A stretch of 64,000 nt of DNA, taken from assembly GCF_016613535.2 (NCBI RefSeq), contig NZ_CP071518.1, positions 3,782,001 through 3,846,000 of the forward strand, written 5' to 3'. The notes under the pieces were generated by a model. The model was not told the DNA's origin. It was given only the letters and a program-made list of their open reading frames with translations, and searched no databases. Source of the DNA: Lysobacter solisilvae. Lineage in GTDB: Bacteria > Pseudomonadota > Gammaproteobacteria > Xanthomonadales > Xanthomonadaceae. Numbering within the stretch: position 1 is the stretch's first letter; each line of letters starts with the position of its first letter. This document shows, in pieces, positions 29,803 to 40,400 of the stretch. A program made the position numbers and the translations under genes.

Positions 29803-32184
29803 TCAGGGTTGTGTCCATGGGCGAGTCCACTCAATTTCGGAGATCGTGCCCGGGTTGTTGCCGGTGATCTTGCAGCTTGCGAGCGTCGCCGGAACGGGGC
29901 TGCCCTCCTGCTGGATCGTGACGGTGACCACCGCGCCCGGAATCAGTTCGGGGCCAAACGTCGCCGTGGTCTTCTCGGTGATCTTGCCGTTCGGGGTGCC
30001 CAGGCTGAGCGTCAGGGCATTCGCGATTCCGATCTTGGCCGAGACGACTTCGTAGTTGTAGAACGTCGGCACCGCGACGTTGAACGTACCGGTCTTGTTG
30101 CCGCAGGTCATGACCTTCGACTGGGTGATGGACTGCTCGATCCAGTAGTTGCTGATGACCACGCTGCCGCCCGAGAAGGCGTCGGTGTTGGTCGCGCACC
30201 GGAACGGATCCACCGGGCTGGCGCGCAGGCACTCGCCCGTATCCGTGCCCGCCACCGTGTAGAAGGTGTCCGGATCCTGGGTCGTGACGCCCGCGATGTT
30301 GACGCTGAACTCGTCGCCCGAGCTGGGCGGCGCGTTGGTACCGCCCACGTCGAATACCTGCGTGTCGGTGCCCTGGGCCGCGACGTCGACGTCATCCACG
30401 CCAAGCTGGTTCAGGAACTTCGGATCGCTGGACGCGGCCAGGCCGAAGTTGCTCATGTTGATCTTGACGTTGTTGTCGGCCACGCCCTTCTTCAGGCCCG
30501 CCGTGCGGCCGCCCGAGGGCTGCTGCGGGGCCGAGCCCAGCTGGTTGTTGCTGTTGACGCTGAGGATGGTCGTGTTGCTGGCCTTCCACGTCGCCAGCTC
30601 GGTGGCGTTGATGGTGGTGAACGGCAGGAACGGCAGGATGCACTCGGCCCTGTCCGAACCGGTCGGGCATGCCCCGTTGGGTCCGGTGTCGGCCAGGATC
30701 TTGGTGATCTTGGCGCGCGCCTTGGCCTCCATGAAGTCCAGGTACAGGCCGCGACCGTGCAGATAGCGGAAGTCCTGGGAATTGGGCAGGTTGATGTCGA
30801 CGTCCGCCGGCTCGTTGAGGCCGCGGGGGGTCTCGTCGAACTTGGCCTGGGCGTTGGTCGGCGGCGAACCACTGCTGCCCGTGATCTGCTCCAGGTAACT
30901 CTTCACGAACGCCTGATAGTTGGTGACCGTGGGCACCGGCGAGGCGTTGTTCGGCAGGCCGGTCGCGGCCTCCTTGCCGTTGACCGTTTCGGTCGCGAGC
31001 AGGCCGAACTGGCGGGAATACATGTCCGCCGCGGTGCGCCAGAAGCCGTCGACGCGGATCAGGCGGCAGGACTCCACGTAATCGACATCATTGGCCGCCA
31101 TCTGGGTGAGGACGCCGGCATTGGTGATGGTGAAGTGGTTGTGCGGGCCGCCGCGCTCGGGATCGAACTTGGCATGGGTGGTGGACGTGCCGTCGAAATG
31201 GTCACGGCAGCAGTCCATGCAGTACGGGCTCTGGTCGACGTTGGGCTTGGGACCGGAGTTCTGGCCCTGTCCGGGCGGCGTCGCGGCCGGGCTGGGCGTG
31301 TAGAGGTCGTAGCGCTCGCCGGTCCAGATCGCGGGCCATTGCGACTTCTGGTAGATCGTGGGCAGGTTGGCGCCGCCGGCACCCAGGCGGCACTGGCACT
31401 TGATCACTTCGGTTTCCACGCGGCGCTGGATGACCGACGGACCGGTGATGCCGCTGTAGGTCAGCACGTCGAAGCGCGTGCCCACGACGGTGGTGTTGTT
31501 GTTCTTGCCGATGACTTCCGGACGCGGGTTCGAGGCCGCCGTGGCGTCACCACCACCCACCGCGACCGGGATGACGCCCGGGCCGGCAGGGTTGTCGGTG
31601 CGCACGATCGGGCCGCCGGTGGGCGTGTTGGACGCCGGAGGCGGTGGCAGCAGGGAATCGCGCAGCGCCAGCGAGCTGAACTCGGAGGTCATGGCGAGCG
31701 TGTGGTCGGTGGCGCCCGAGTCCTGGGTGCGCCAGGTCGCGTTGAGGGTCACCCGGATGAACTCGGGCACGCCCTCGGTCGTCGGCCGTGCGTTGACCTG
31801 CGAGAAGCTGGCAGCGCCCACGGCGCTGGTCCACATCTGGTTGGTCTGGTTGACGTCGAGCCGGACCAGGTTGGCCTGCACCCGGGCGCAGTCGATCCAG
31901 TCGGTGGCGTCGCCGTCACAGCCGTCGGTGGTGCTGGTGGTCAAGCCACCGGCGCCGGGATCGAGCATCGGATTGTCATACCCGCTGCTGCGCAGTTCGT
32001 CCATGCGGGCAGTGAGCATCGCGGCCACGCGGCCGCGCGTCTTGGCGTCCGCGGAGGCGCGGGTGATGCTGGCCTGCAGTGCGGCCAGGGCCAGCAGGCC
32101 CGTAGCCAGCACGACCACGGCGATCATCACCTCGATGAGGCTGAAACCACCCGACAGGCCAGGCGTGCGATAGATGCGTTTCAT
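29803..32184 (-). CDS. pilV: PilV-like minor pilin with very long ectodomain
   Basis: 793 residues. The N-terminus has the prepilin site GGFSLIEVMIAVVVLATGLL followed by AALQASITRA, as in PilV, a type IV pilus minor pilin initiating assembly. Normal PilV proteins have roughly 150-200 residues; here about 600 more follow. They include a Cys-rich segment (KCQCRLG near residue 265, YCMDCCRDH near 325) and a beta-rich C-terminus. A single continuous frame runs through, so this is not an assembly fusion. It is the last gene of fimT-pilW-pilX-pilV on the minus strand, 14 nt after pilX, where related species have pilY1 next. Adhesion by the ectodomain is an inference. Confidence 0.82.
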   Translation of the reverse strand: MKRIYRTPGLSGGFSLIEVMIAVVVLATGLLALAALQASITRASADAKTRGRVAAMLTARMDELRSSGYDNPMLDPGAGGLTTSTTDGCDGDATDWIDCARVQANLVRLDVNQTNQMWTSAVGAASFSQVNARPTTEGVPEFIRVTLNATWRTQDSGATDHTLAMTSEFSSLALRDSLLPPPPASNTPTGGPIVRTDNPAGPGVIPVAVGGGDATAASNPRPEVIGKNNNTTVVGTRFDVLTYSGITGPSVIQRRVETEVIKCQCRLGAGGANLPTIYQKSQWPAIWTGERYDLYTPSPAATPPGQGQNSGPKPNVDQSPYCMDCCRDHFDGTSTTHAKFDPERGGPHNHFTITNAGVLTQMAANDVDYVESCRLIRVDGFWRTAADMYSRQFGLLATETVNGKEAATGLPNNASPVPTVTNYQAFVKSYLEQITGSSGSPPTNAQAKFDETPRGLNEPADVDINLPNSQDFRYLHGRGLYLDFMEAKARAKITKILADTGPNGACPTGSDRAECILPFLPFTTINATELATWKASNTTILSVNSNNQLGSAPQQPSGGRTAGLKKGVADNNVKINMSNFGLAASSDPKFLNQLGVDDVDVAAQGTDTQVFDVGGTNAPPSSGDEFSVNIAGVTTQDPDTFYTVAGTDTGECLRASPVDPFRCATNTDAFSGGSVVISNYWIEQSITQSKVMTCGNKTGTFNVAVPTFYNYEVVSAKIGIANALTLSLGTPNGKITEKTTATFGPELIPGAVVTVTIQQEGSPVPATLASCKITGNNPGTISEIEWTRPWTQP

Positions 32185-32198
32185 CGGCGTGCGCCCCG

Positions 32199-33932
32199 TC
32201 AGTACGAGAAGGTGTCGTTCCACGCGCCTGGCAGCGTCGCGTAACGGTTGTTGTTGGGATTCTTGCCGATCGCGCTGAGCACGTTGTCGTCGTGCACGAT
32301 GGCGGCGGTGCCGTTGGCCTTGTCGACCTGGCCCTGCACGACCATCGCGCCGTAGACGATCGCGCCCGCGTTCATGTCGAGGGTGGCGGTGCCGCCGCCG
32401 GCGATCTGGGTGGCGGTGAACGTGTAGCCGGTCGCCGGCGTCAGCGTGCCGCCCGACGTGGAGCGGATGAAGACCAGGCCGAAGACGCGGCCCTGGATCC
32501 TGGCCGAACCATCGATGACCAGCACCACCGGCTTGTCGGCCGTGCCCACCTGCGTGTTGGAGCCCACGTCGCAGTTCGACTGGCACCAGATCAGGCCCGA
32601 CAGCGTGGAGCTCGGGTAACCGCCGGCCCAGGCCTGTTCCGGCGTGGCCAGCGGCTGGCCGGTGGCGGTCGGATTCACGATCTTCTCGGCGTAGGAATAC
32701 AGGAACGCCTCATCCGCGCCGATGGTGACTTCCACGCCGGTGTTGGGGTTGGTGAAGGGCTGCATGACCTTCACTTCGGCGAAGCAGTCGTGGTCGTTGT
32801 CCTGCCAGGCCTGGGTGCCGAACACATGGCCGAACAGGTCCGGCGGGAACTCGCACACCGGGTAGGACAGCGCGTCGCTGCGGACGTTGTAGTTGACGCC
32901 GCTGCCGTTGACCGCGGAGGTGCCTTCGACGTCAAGGATGTCGATGCCCTCGTCCTGCACGTTGCCGGACTGGTCGTAGGACAGCGACTTGTCGCCATCG
33001 CACTGGCAGGTATCGCAGGTGATCGTGCCGCCCTCGAAACCCGGGGGTGCGTTGTTCTTGGCGCCGAAGCGGAAGAACTCGTCGGCGTAGCAGGTGTTGG
33101 GGGTACCGGTCTTGGATACGTCCTTGCGCGTCCACACCGACACCGGCACGCCGGGACCGCCGGCATTGGGGTTGGTCACCAGCTGCAGGCCGCCGGTGAT
33201 GTCCACCGAGCCCGAGGCGATCACCGGTGGCTTGGAGACCGGGTCGTCGACCAGGTTGAAGCGACCCACCGTCTGGGCGAGCGTGGTGCGGGCGCCCTCG
33301 CCGGCGATCCGCGCCACGCTGACGAAGGTGGCGAGGCGACGGTTGCTGGCATCGCCCATGTTCTGCGCGCAGCGGATCGGAGCGCTGTTGAGTTCACCCA
33401 CCGCGCGCCGCTGGACGAAGCACACCACCGGCGCCACGCCGTAGGCCACCGGGAACCCGTTGGCCTGGGTCGCCGCGCCGACGTTCGTCAGCTTGTTGGG
33501 CAGCCGCAGCATCGCCGGCGTCATGGCGCTGTCGAAGTTGGCGTCGGTATGGCCGCCATCGATCAGGCGCCACATCGTCGACCGGCGCGTGACTTCAGCC
33601 GTCGTCGCGTCCAGGTCGTGGTCCACGGTGCCCAGCACGGCGCCGCAGGGGAAGGTCAGCTCGTTGGGCTGGCACAGCCGCCACAGCGAGGGATCCTCCA
33701 GCATGGCCGACTGCTGCCGCATGAGGTACTCGAAGCCCTGGGACAGGCCCGCCTCGGCGACTTCATTGACCATCTTGGCGCGGATGTCGTTACCGGTGCT
33801 GCGCGTCTCGAAGACGCCGACGTTCAGCGCGAAGAGCGTCATGATGCCGGCCAGCAGCAGGAACACCACTGCGACGAGCAGTGCGGCGCCGCGCTGGCGG
33901 ATGCGGGGGGACATGGAGCGGCATGCGTTCAT
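32199..33932 (-). CDS. pilX: PilX-like pilus assembly protein, long form
   Basis: 577 residues. The basic N-terminus is followed by RQRGAALLVAVVFLLLAGIM, the PilX N-terminal transmembrane pattern that lacks the usual Glu5, then TRSTGNDIRAKMVNEVAEAGL. PilX is a minor pilin of the type IV pilus tip complex. Typical PilX is about 170-200 residues; this one continues with a large ectodomain containing TCDTCQCDGDKS near residue 305 and beta-rich sequence to the end. The upstream Met at 33932 is used, with GAGG 9 nt before it; a Met six codons later is possible. It lies between pilW and pilV in one operon. Confidence 0.8.
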   Translation of the reverse strand: MNACRSMSPRIRQRGAALLVAVVFLLLAGIMTLFALNVGVFETRSTGNDIRAKMVNEVAEAGLSQGFEYLMRQQSAMLEDPSLWRLCQPNELTFPCGAVLGTVDHDLDATTAEVTRRSTMWRLIDGGHTDANFDSAMTPAMLRLPNKLTNVGAATQANGFPVAYGVAPVVCFVQRRAVGELNSAPIRCAQNMGDASNRRLATFVSVARIAGEGARTTLAQTVGRFNLVDDPVSKPPVIASGSVDITGGLQLVTNPNAGGPGVPVSVWTRKDVSKTGTPNTCYADEFFRFGAKNNAPPGFEGGTITCDTCQCDGDKSLSYDQSGNVQDEGIDILDVEGTSAVNGSGVNYNVRSDALSYPVCEFPPDLFGHVFGTQAWQDNDHDCFAEVKVMQPFTNPNTGVEVTIGADEAFLYSYAEKIVNPTATGQPLATPEQAWAGGYPSSTLSGLIWCQSNCDVGSNTQVGTADKPVVLVIDGSARIQGRVFGLVFIRSTSGGTLTPATGYTFTATQIAGGGTATLDMNAGAIVYGAMVVQGQVDKANGTAAIVHDDNVLSAIGKNPNNNRYATLPGAWNDTFSY

Positions 33933-33947
33933 GGAGGAGTGCCTCTG

Positions 33948-34559
33948 TCAGCTACCGGCGAGGGAGCGGATGAAAATGGTCTGGGACAGCGTGCGCACGA
34001 TCGAGGGGTCGTCGATCAGCGAGCCGGTGACGGTGATCGTGATCCGGCGGCCGTTGCGGTCGAAGGTGAGCGCACTGATATTGATGAAGGGCGAATTCAG
34101 GCGCGTCCCCGCGCCGCACGTCGCCCCCGCCGCCGTGGCGCCGGTGGCCAGGAGCACGGCGCCATTGGCGCTGCTCACGGCGTGGAAGTAATTGGTGACG
34201 CCCGGATCGGTGTTGAAGTACGAGTAGCGCACGCAGCCCGGCGTGGTCGTGTCGACCTGACGGTAGGGGTTGCCGCCCACGACCATCGGATTGCGGAACG
34301 GATCGTCCACGCTGCGCGCGCGCTTGATGTCCGCCGCGATCACCGACGTCGTGGCGCGCAGCTCCTGGGTGAGGCGCGTGGCCCGGATCGTCTGGTTGTT
34401 GGACTGGATGATCGACATGACCAGGTTCACGACCGCCGCGACGACGATCAGGCCCAGCACCATGCCCACCATCAGCTCCACCAGCGAGAAGCCGTGGACC
34501 TGGTGGACGCCGGCGCGACGTGCGCGCCTGCCGAAAGTACGACCGCGGTTCATGGACAT
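33948..34559 (-). CDS. pilW: PilW-like minor pilin
   Basis: 203 residues. A rather long basic leader (RRARRAGVHQVHG) precedes the cleavage site HGFSLVELMVGMVLGLIVVAAV; the remainder shows the PilW pattern NNQTIRATRLTQELRATTSV and IAADIKRARS. It belongs to the minor pilin set that primes type IV pilus assembly. The ATG at 34559 has GGGAG 7 nt upstream; an alternative ATG two codons later overlaps the stop of the preceding gene in ATGA. The overlap with fimT indicates coupled translation. Confidence 0.85.
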   Translation of the reverse strand: MSMNRGRTFGRRARRAGVHQVHGFSLVELMVGMVLGLIVVAAVVNLVMSIIQSNNQTIRATRLTQELRATTSVIAADIKRARSVDDPFRNPMVVGGNPYRQVDTTTPGCVRYSYFNTDPGVTNYFHAVSSANGAVLLATGATAAGATCGAGTRLNSPFINISALTFDRNGRRITITVTGSLIDDPSIVRTLSQTIFIRSLAGS

Positions 34560-35149
34560 GCCGCCACTCCCACTTCCGAGCACTGTTTCATTCCCACCAT
34601 CAGCCCACCCGAAGAGCAGGCGGTGGTCTGGCCCAGCGCGTTGACGCTGATCTGGACGTCGTAGTCGCCGTTGGGCGAGGAGAACACGGCGCACGAGGTT
34701 CCCAGCGGCTGGATCACGCCCAGCTTGCTGTCGAAGGCGAAGTCGGCGGGAAGCCCCGTCATGGTCACGCCCTGGTGCTTGCCCGTGGGCACGATCAGCG
34801 GCTGGTCACCCGCGACGCAGGCGGCTGCATTGCCCGCGCAGTTGCAGGCGGTGGCCGCCCCACCCTGCGCGCCACCGGCCGGTTCGGCCGCCGCGGCGGC
34901 GCCCACGCACCACACCGACGCGCTGCCGCCGAACGAAATCCTCACGTCGCGGTCCGACTTGACCGCGGCCGCCCGTGCCGAGGCGATGACGCTGGTCACG
35001 TCCTCGACCGCGCTGCGCAGGCGGTAGCGCTCGTTGAAGTCGCGATAGGACGGCAACGCCGCCAGCGCCAGGATGACGAGCACGGCCATCGTCACGCACA
35101 GCTCGATCAGGGTGAAGCCTGCTGTCCGCGCTCGTGCGGGAGAATCCAT
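34550..35149 (-). CDS. fimT: FimT/GspH-type minor pilin
   Basis: 199 residues, first gene of the minus-strand pilin operon. The leader MDSPARARTAG is followed by FTLIELCVTMAVLVILALAA and SYRDFNERYRLRSAVED, the FimT/GspH pattern. A cysteine pair (CNCAGNAAAC) and a C-terminal GLMVGMKQC segment follow. It overlaps pilW. The intergenic region to the divergent pilE (35150-35303) must hold the promoters for both directions; no convincing -35/-10 pair could be chosen by eye. Confidence 0.85.
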   Translation of the reverse strand: MDSPARARTAGFTLIELCVTMAVLVILALAALPSYRDFNERYRLRSAVEDVTSVIASARAAAVKSDRDVRISFGGSASVWCVGAAAAAEPAGGAQGGAATACNCAGNAAACVAGDQPLIVPTGKHQGVTMTGLPADFAFDSKLGVIQPLGTSCAVFSSPNGDYDVQISVNALGQTTACSSGGLMVGMKQCSEVGVAACP

Positions 35150-35303
35150 GGTCGAGTCCTCATTTATCCCAGCAGGACTCTAGGCAGGTGCCCGCCCCCC
35201 CTTCAAGCACCGACGGACGGACGGCTCCATTCATATGACAGGCGCTAGGACCCGCGACAGCGACCGGGCTACTATCGTCCGCATGCCGCAAAGGGGACCT
35301 CAA

Positions 35304-35693
35304 ATGCGCCAGAAGGGCTTCACTCTCATCGAACTGATGATCGTTGTGATCGTCGTCGCGATTCTCGCTGCGATCGCCATCCCAAGTTACCTCGAACAGT
35401 CCCGCAAGGGGCGTCGCGCGGACGCGCTGGAGGCGATCGGCCGCATCCAGCTGGGCCTGGAACGCTGGCGCGCCGAGAATCCCTCGTACGCACAGTGCGG
35501 GACCTGCACGTCCGGCGCGTATCCGACCATCGGCAACACCGCGTTCTACAACATCAACGTCGCGGCCGGCGCCACCACGTACACGATCACGGCCACCCCG
35601 ACCGGCAAGCAGGCCGGCGACCGTTGCGGCAATCTCGTGGTCAGCCAGATCAGCAAGCCGGACTGGTCCGGCGACCTCGACTGCGATAATTGA
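35304..35693 (+). CDS. pilE: PilE-type type IV pilin
   Basis: 129 residues. MRQKGFTLIELMIVVIVVAI is a classic type IV pilin N-terminus with cleavage after G and Glu5 present, followed by AIAIPSYLEQSRKGRRADAL. The C-terminal part is the ComP/PilE-like fold with two cysteine pairs (CGTC; CGNL...DLDC). The ATG at 35304 has AGGGGA about 8 nt upstream and gives a normal leader. It is transcribed away from the fimT-pilW-pilX-pilV operon. In Xanthomonadaceae pilE is usually the last gene of one co-directional fimT..pilY1-pilE cluster, so the divergent arrangement is unusual. Confidence 0.9.
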   Translation: MRQKGFTLIELMIVVIVVAILAAIAIPSYLEQSRKGRRADALEAIGRIQLGLERWRAENPSYAQCGTCTSGAYPTIGNTAFYNINVAAGATTYTITATPTGKQAGDRCGNLVVSQISKPDWSGDLDCDN

Positions 35694-35915
35694 TGCGGCA
35701 CCCGCATGCCGGTCATGCGGGTCCGGTGCACCCGGGTTTTGCATCGGGTCTGACGCACCGGGTTTGATGTTTCTCGCAGAGATGCGTGCCCGGCCTGATG
35801 CGCCGGGCCTGATCGGTCGAACTGCCTGACGCGCAGTCCCTGCGCGCCCTCCCCGCGGCCTCCCGCACCGGGACCGCAATCGCGACCCCGGCACGCCTGA
35901 TCCGTGCTTTCCTGC

Positions 35916-37307
35916 CTACGCCACCAGCCGGTAGCAGGGCCGGTACTCGCCGGCGATCTTCATTCGCCGCTGCTCGACGAAGGCCCGCAGCAGCGCGTCC
36001 ATCGACTGCATCATGTCGGGGTCGCCGTGGATCTCGAACGGCCCGAATTCCTCGATGCGGCGCATGCCGTCTTCCTTGACGTTGCCGGCCACGATGCCCG
36101 AGAACGCGCGTCGCAGGTCGGCCGCCAGCTCATGCGGCTTGCGGCCGTGGTGCAGGTCGAGCGCCGCCATCGCCTCGTGCGTGGGCACGAACGGCCGCTG
36201 GAATTCGAAGGGCACGTCCACCGACCAGTTGAAGAAGAACGAGTCCTTCTGCGCGATGCGATGTCCGCGCACCTTGCCGATGCCCTCGTGCATGCGCCGC
36301 GCGACCTGCGCGCAGTCGCCGATGATGATCTGGTAGCGGGAGGTGGCCGCTTCGCCCAGCGTGAGCCGCAGGAAGCGGTCGATCTGCTCGAAATACGGCG
36401 CCGACGTCGTCGGTCCGGTGAAGATGAGCGGGAAAGGCAGGTGCGCGTTTTCCTCGCGCAGCAGGATGCCCAGCAGGTAGAGGATTTCCTCCGCCGTGCC
36501 CACGCCGCCCGGGAACACGATGATGCCGTGGCCCAGCCGGACGAAGGCCTCCAGGCGCTTCTCGATGTCCGGCATGATCACCAGATGGTTGACGATCGGG
36601 TTGGGTGATTCGGCGGCGATGATGCCCGGCTCGGTGATGCCGATGTAGCGCGTGCGGCGGCGACGCTGCTTGGCGTGCGCGATCGTGGCCCCCTTCATCG
36701 GGCCCTTCATCGCCCCAGGGCCGCAGCCGGTGCAGATGTCCAGGCCGCGCAGGCCCAGCTCGTAGCCCACCTGCTTGGTGTAGACGTATTCCTCGCGCGA
36801 GATCGAGTGGCCGCCCCAGCACACCACCAGGTTGGGTTCGCACGGTTGCAGCAGGCGCGCGTTGCGCAGCAGGCCGAAGACCGCGTCGGTGATGCCGTCG
36901 CTGCTGTCCAGGTCGCGCGCGCCCTCCTTGCCCAGCTCGATTGCGATGTAGGCCAGGTCGCGCACGGCCGCGAACAGCAGCTCGGCGACGCCGCGGATGA
37001 TCTCGCCATCGACGAAGGCCATCGCCGGCGCATTGACCAGGTCGATGCGCACGCCGCGGTCCTGCTGGTGGACCTGGATGTCGAAGTGTGGGTACAGCTC
37101 GCGTGCGGCGCGCGGGTCGTCGGAGGCGCTGCCGCTGGTGAGCACGGCCAGCGCGCAGCCGCGAAGCAGTCCGTGCATGCCGCCGCTGGATACGTCGCGC
37201 AGCCGCGCGACCTCGTCGCGCGAGAGCACGTCCAGGCCGCCGCGCGGGTGGATGCGGGCGTTGACGGTGGGCAGGGAGGTATCGATGGCTGCCAGTGATT
37301 CGCTCAT
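35916..37307 (-). CDS. ppnN: Nucleotide 5'-monophosphate nucleosidase PpnN (YgdH, LOG family)
   Basis: 463 residues. PpnN cleaves purine and pyrimidine nucleoside monophosphates to base and ribose 5-phosphate; in E. coli it is stimulated by (p)ppGpp. The N-terminal domain is followed by the Rossmann LOG core with CWGGHSISREEY, CTGCGPGAMKGPMKGA and PGGVGTAEEILYLLG, the nucleotide-binding/catalytic motif. The C-terminal extension of the long PpnN type is present. The ATG at 37307 (MSESLAAID) has AAGGA directly upstream; the longer in-frame N-terminus runs into the neighbouring terminator region and is rejected. It stands alone between pilE and the TonB-dependent receptor gene. Confidence 0.93.
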   Translation of the reverse strand: MSESLAAIDTSLPTVNARIHPRGGLDVLSRDEVARLRDVSSGGMHGLLRGCALAVLTSGSASDDPRAARELYPHFDIQVHQQDRGVRIDLVNAPAMAFVDGEIIRGVAELLFAAVRDLAYIAIELGKEGARDLDSSDGITDAVFGLLRNARLLQPCEPNLVVCWGGHSISREEYVYTKQVGYELGLRGLDICTGCGPGAMKGPMKGATIAHAKQRRRRTRYIGITEPGIIAAESPNPIVNHLVIMPDIEKRLEAFVRLGHGIIVFPGGVGTAEEILYLLGILLREENAHLPFPLIFTGPTTSAPYFEQIDRFLRLTLGEAATSRYQIIIGDCAQVARRMHEGIGKVRGHRIAQKDSFFFNWSVDVPFEFQRPFVPTHEAMAALDLHHGRKPHELAADLRRAFSGIVAGNVKEDGMRRIEEFGPFEIHGDPDMMQSMDALLRAFVEQRRMKIAGEYRPCYRLVA

Positions 37308-37366
37308 GTCCTTTTCTTCGCTCTTTTCGTGTGTTTTCCGGGACGACTGTAGCGCAGCGGCTCCCA

Positions 37367-37396
37367 CAAAAGAAAACGGCCGGGCAAGCCCGGCCG
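37367..37396 (-). terminator. Intrinsic terminator after the TonB-dependent receptor gene
   Basis: On the minus strand the stem cggccggg/cccggccg with a tight 4-nt loop is followed by TTTTCTTTT, 50 nt beyond the receptor stop codon. Confidence 0.85.
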
Positions 37397-37445
37397 TCTT
37401 CAATGGACTGGATCGGTGAACTGATCCGCAGAACCTGTCCGTGGA

Positions 37446-40400
37446 TCAGAACTTGTAGCTGATGCCCAGCTGCAGGGCCCAGCGCGACGGCAGGTCGCGC
37501 GCCACGTAGGTTTCCGGCGCGCCGGTGACGCGGTAGATGTAACGGCCGGTCGCCGGGTCGATGCCGCGGTAGTCGACGAAGTTGCGGGCGAAACCGCCGG
37601 CGCCGTCGTTGAACAGCACTTCATCCGACTGGCCCCAGTCGTTGTTGATCAGGTTGCCGACATTGAGGATGTCGAGCCAGACCATCGCCTTGTTGCCCTT
37701 GAAGAAGCCCGGGATCTCCTGCGACAGGCGCATGTCGAAGTTGTTGCGCCACGGCGAGAACGAATCGTTGCGACCCATCACCGTGCCCTGGCTGCTGCGC
37801 AGTTCGGGGTTGGAGGCCACCGCGTCCCAGAAGATCTGGGCCTGCTGGCCGGCCGTGAGGCCACCGGCGATGTCCTGGAAGATCACGTCGTCCGGACCGG
37901 CCGGGACGTACAGCAGGTCGTTGACCACGCCGTCGCCGTTGGCGTCGTTGCGGAAGGTCCAGCTGTACGGCGCGCCCTTGCGGCCTTCGTAGAACAGGCC
38001 GACGCTGGTGTCGTAGTCGCCGAAGAAGGCGTGGGTCCAGCTGACGGCGGCGGTGAACCGGTCACGCACGACGTAGTTCGAGCGGGCCTCGACTTCGTCG
38101 TTCGGGTTGAACACGGCCTGGTTGCGCCAGTTGGACAGCGCGCGGCTGGAGGTCAGCGGATTGACTTCGGTCGCCTCGCTGAACGAGTAGGCCGTCTGCC
38201 ACCACCAGTCGCCGCCATTGGTCGGCTTGGTCAGGCTCAGGGTCAGGTTCTGGCCGTCGCCCTTGCCGGACTTCTTGGTCAGCATCACGTCGTTGAACGC
38301 ACCGTCGCGGTTGGCGCGGGTGGTGCCCGTGCCGTTGGCGGCGTTGGACCAGAAGATCTGGCGGCCGTCCGGCGCCAGGCCGGTCGGGGCACCCAGGTTC
38401 AGGTGCTCGTAGGCGAAGGCTTCGTTGACCTTGGTGTACACGAACTCGGCGCTGGCCACCATGCTCCACCACGGCAGTTCATGGTCGATGGCGAAGTTGG
38501 CCTTCCACACGGACGGCTGGCGCAGGCCCGGCTCCAGGATGTCCAAGTCCATGCGCGGCGTGGTGCCCGGGGGCAGCGGCACGTCGGTCAGGCTGTCGGT
38601 GTTGCCCGAATTGATCGTGTAGACGGTGATCGTCTGGCCGTTGTTGGTGTACGGGTTGGCCAGCCACACGTTGGCGGCGGCGCCCTGGAACAGGCCGAAA
38701 CCACCACGCAGCTGCGTCGGACGGTCGGCTTCGACGTTGTAGTTGAAGCCCAGGCGCGGCTGGATCAGCTCGTTGCCGTCGATGGTGACGTCGTTGCGGT
38801 AGCCGAACTCGTTGAACGCCGCCTGGTTGAAGCGCGGATCCTCGTCGATGTTCGGGATGTCGGCGCGCACGCCGAACTGCAGGGTCAGGTTCGGGGTGAC
38901 CGCCCAGCTGTCCTGCACGAACAGGCCCAGGTTCTCCAGGGTGAACTCGGCGGCCGGGTTGGCGCCCGGGCTCGGCGCGCGCAGCGAGAAGCCGTCGCGC
39001 AGGCTGACGCCGCTGACCGGACCGAAGTCGCCGTTGCGGAAGTCATCGATGCTGTCGAAGCCCAGCACGCCCAGCGAGGACTCGACGAACAGGTTGTAGA
39101 TGTCGTTGGACTCGTAGTCGAAGCCGAACTTGACGGTGTGGTCGCCGAGGAACCAGTTGGCGACGCCGTAGTAGTTCCAGGTCTCGGTGGTCAGCACGTT
39201 CGAGTGGCGGAACTGCTCGGTGCCGAAGATGACGAAACCGTCTTCCTCGTCATCGCTGACGTTGACGGTGACCTGCGGCAGCAGCGCGTTGACGATCGGC
39301 AGCGACTCGTAATCACGGTGCGAGACCTTGAACTCGGTGGTGAAGTTCTCGTTCCAGTTGCTGTACAGCTGGGCGACCTGGCTCTGGAACGTCTTTTCCT
39401 GGACGTAGGCCTGGGTCGACAGCGAGATGCGCTGGGTGTTGGTGGCGTTCGGGAAGATCGACACCGCCTGCTCGGTCTCGCTCAGGCGCAGGCTCAGGCG
39501 ATGGTTGTCGTTGATGTTCCAGTCGAACTTGACCAGCTTGTCCTCGGACTCGGTCTTGGAGTCCTGCGGCGGGTTCAGCGAACCGGCGTCGACGCCGTAA
39601 CGGGTGGCGGCGATGTCGACGATCTCGTCGATCTCGTCCTGGGTCACGCCGTCGGCGATGAAAGAGGCACCCGAGCCGACCGGGCCGTTGGACGAACCGG
39701 CGGCGGTGCGCTCGAACTTCTCGTAGCTGGCGAAGAAGAACAGGCGGTCCTTCAGCAGCGGGCCGCCGAGCGTGCCGCCCCAGGTCTTCTCGTCTTCCCA
39801 CGCGGCGAAGTCGCCGCCGTTGAGGTCGCCGACGTTGTCCTTGTCGCGGAAGATGTAATACACGCTGCCGTGGAAGTCGTTGGTACCCGACTTGGTGACG
39901 GCGTTGATGTTGGCGCCGGAGTAACGCGGCTGGGCGACGTCGTAGTTGGTGACGTTGACCTGCACTTCGTCGATCGCGTCGATCGAGATCGGCTGGCGCT
40001 CGGTCGGCAGGCCGTTGCCTTCCGGCCGAAGGTGTCGCTGACGCTCACGCCGTCGATGGTGACCGAGTTGTAGCGCGAGTTCTGGCCCAGCACGGACATT
40101 TCGCCGCGGGTCTTGTCGGTCTGCGAAACGCGGGGATCCAGGCGCGCGTAGTCCTGCAGGTCGCGCTTGATCGAGCCGAAGTTCTCCAGCTGCTCGCGGG
40201 TGACCGTGGTGCCGGCGCCCATCTTGTCGGCGGTGAACACGCTGTAGTCGGAACCGACGACGGCCTTGACGGCCTCCAGTTCGGTCACGGCGCCCACGGC
40301 GGCGTCGACCTGGTTGTTGTCGATGTTGAGGTACACGCCTTCCTGGCTGCTGGTGCCGGCGGCGGATTCGATCGTGACGGTGTACGGGCCGCCGACGCGC

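Noticed and set aside
29803..32586. A 927-codon pilV reading frame extending upstream of 32184
   Set aside because: The extra N-terminus is antisense-like sequence overlapping pilX; the prepilin signal begins at the Met at 32184.
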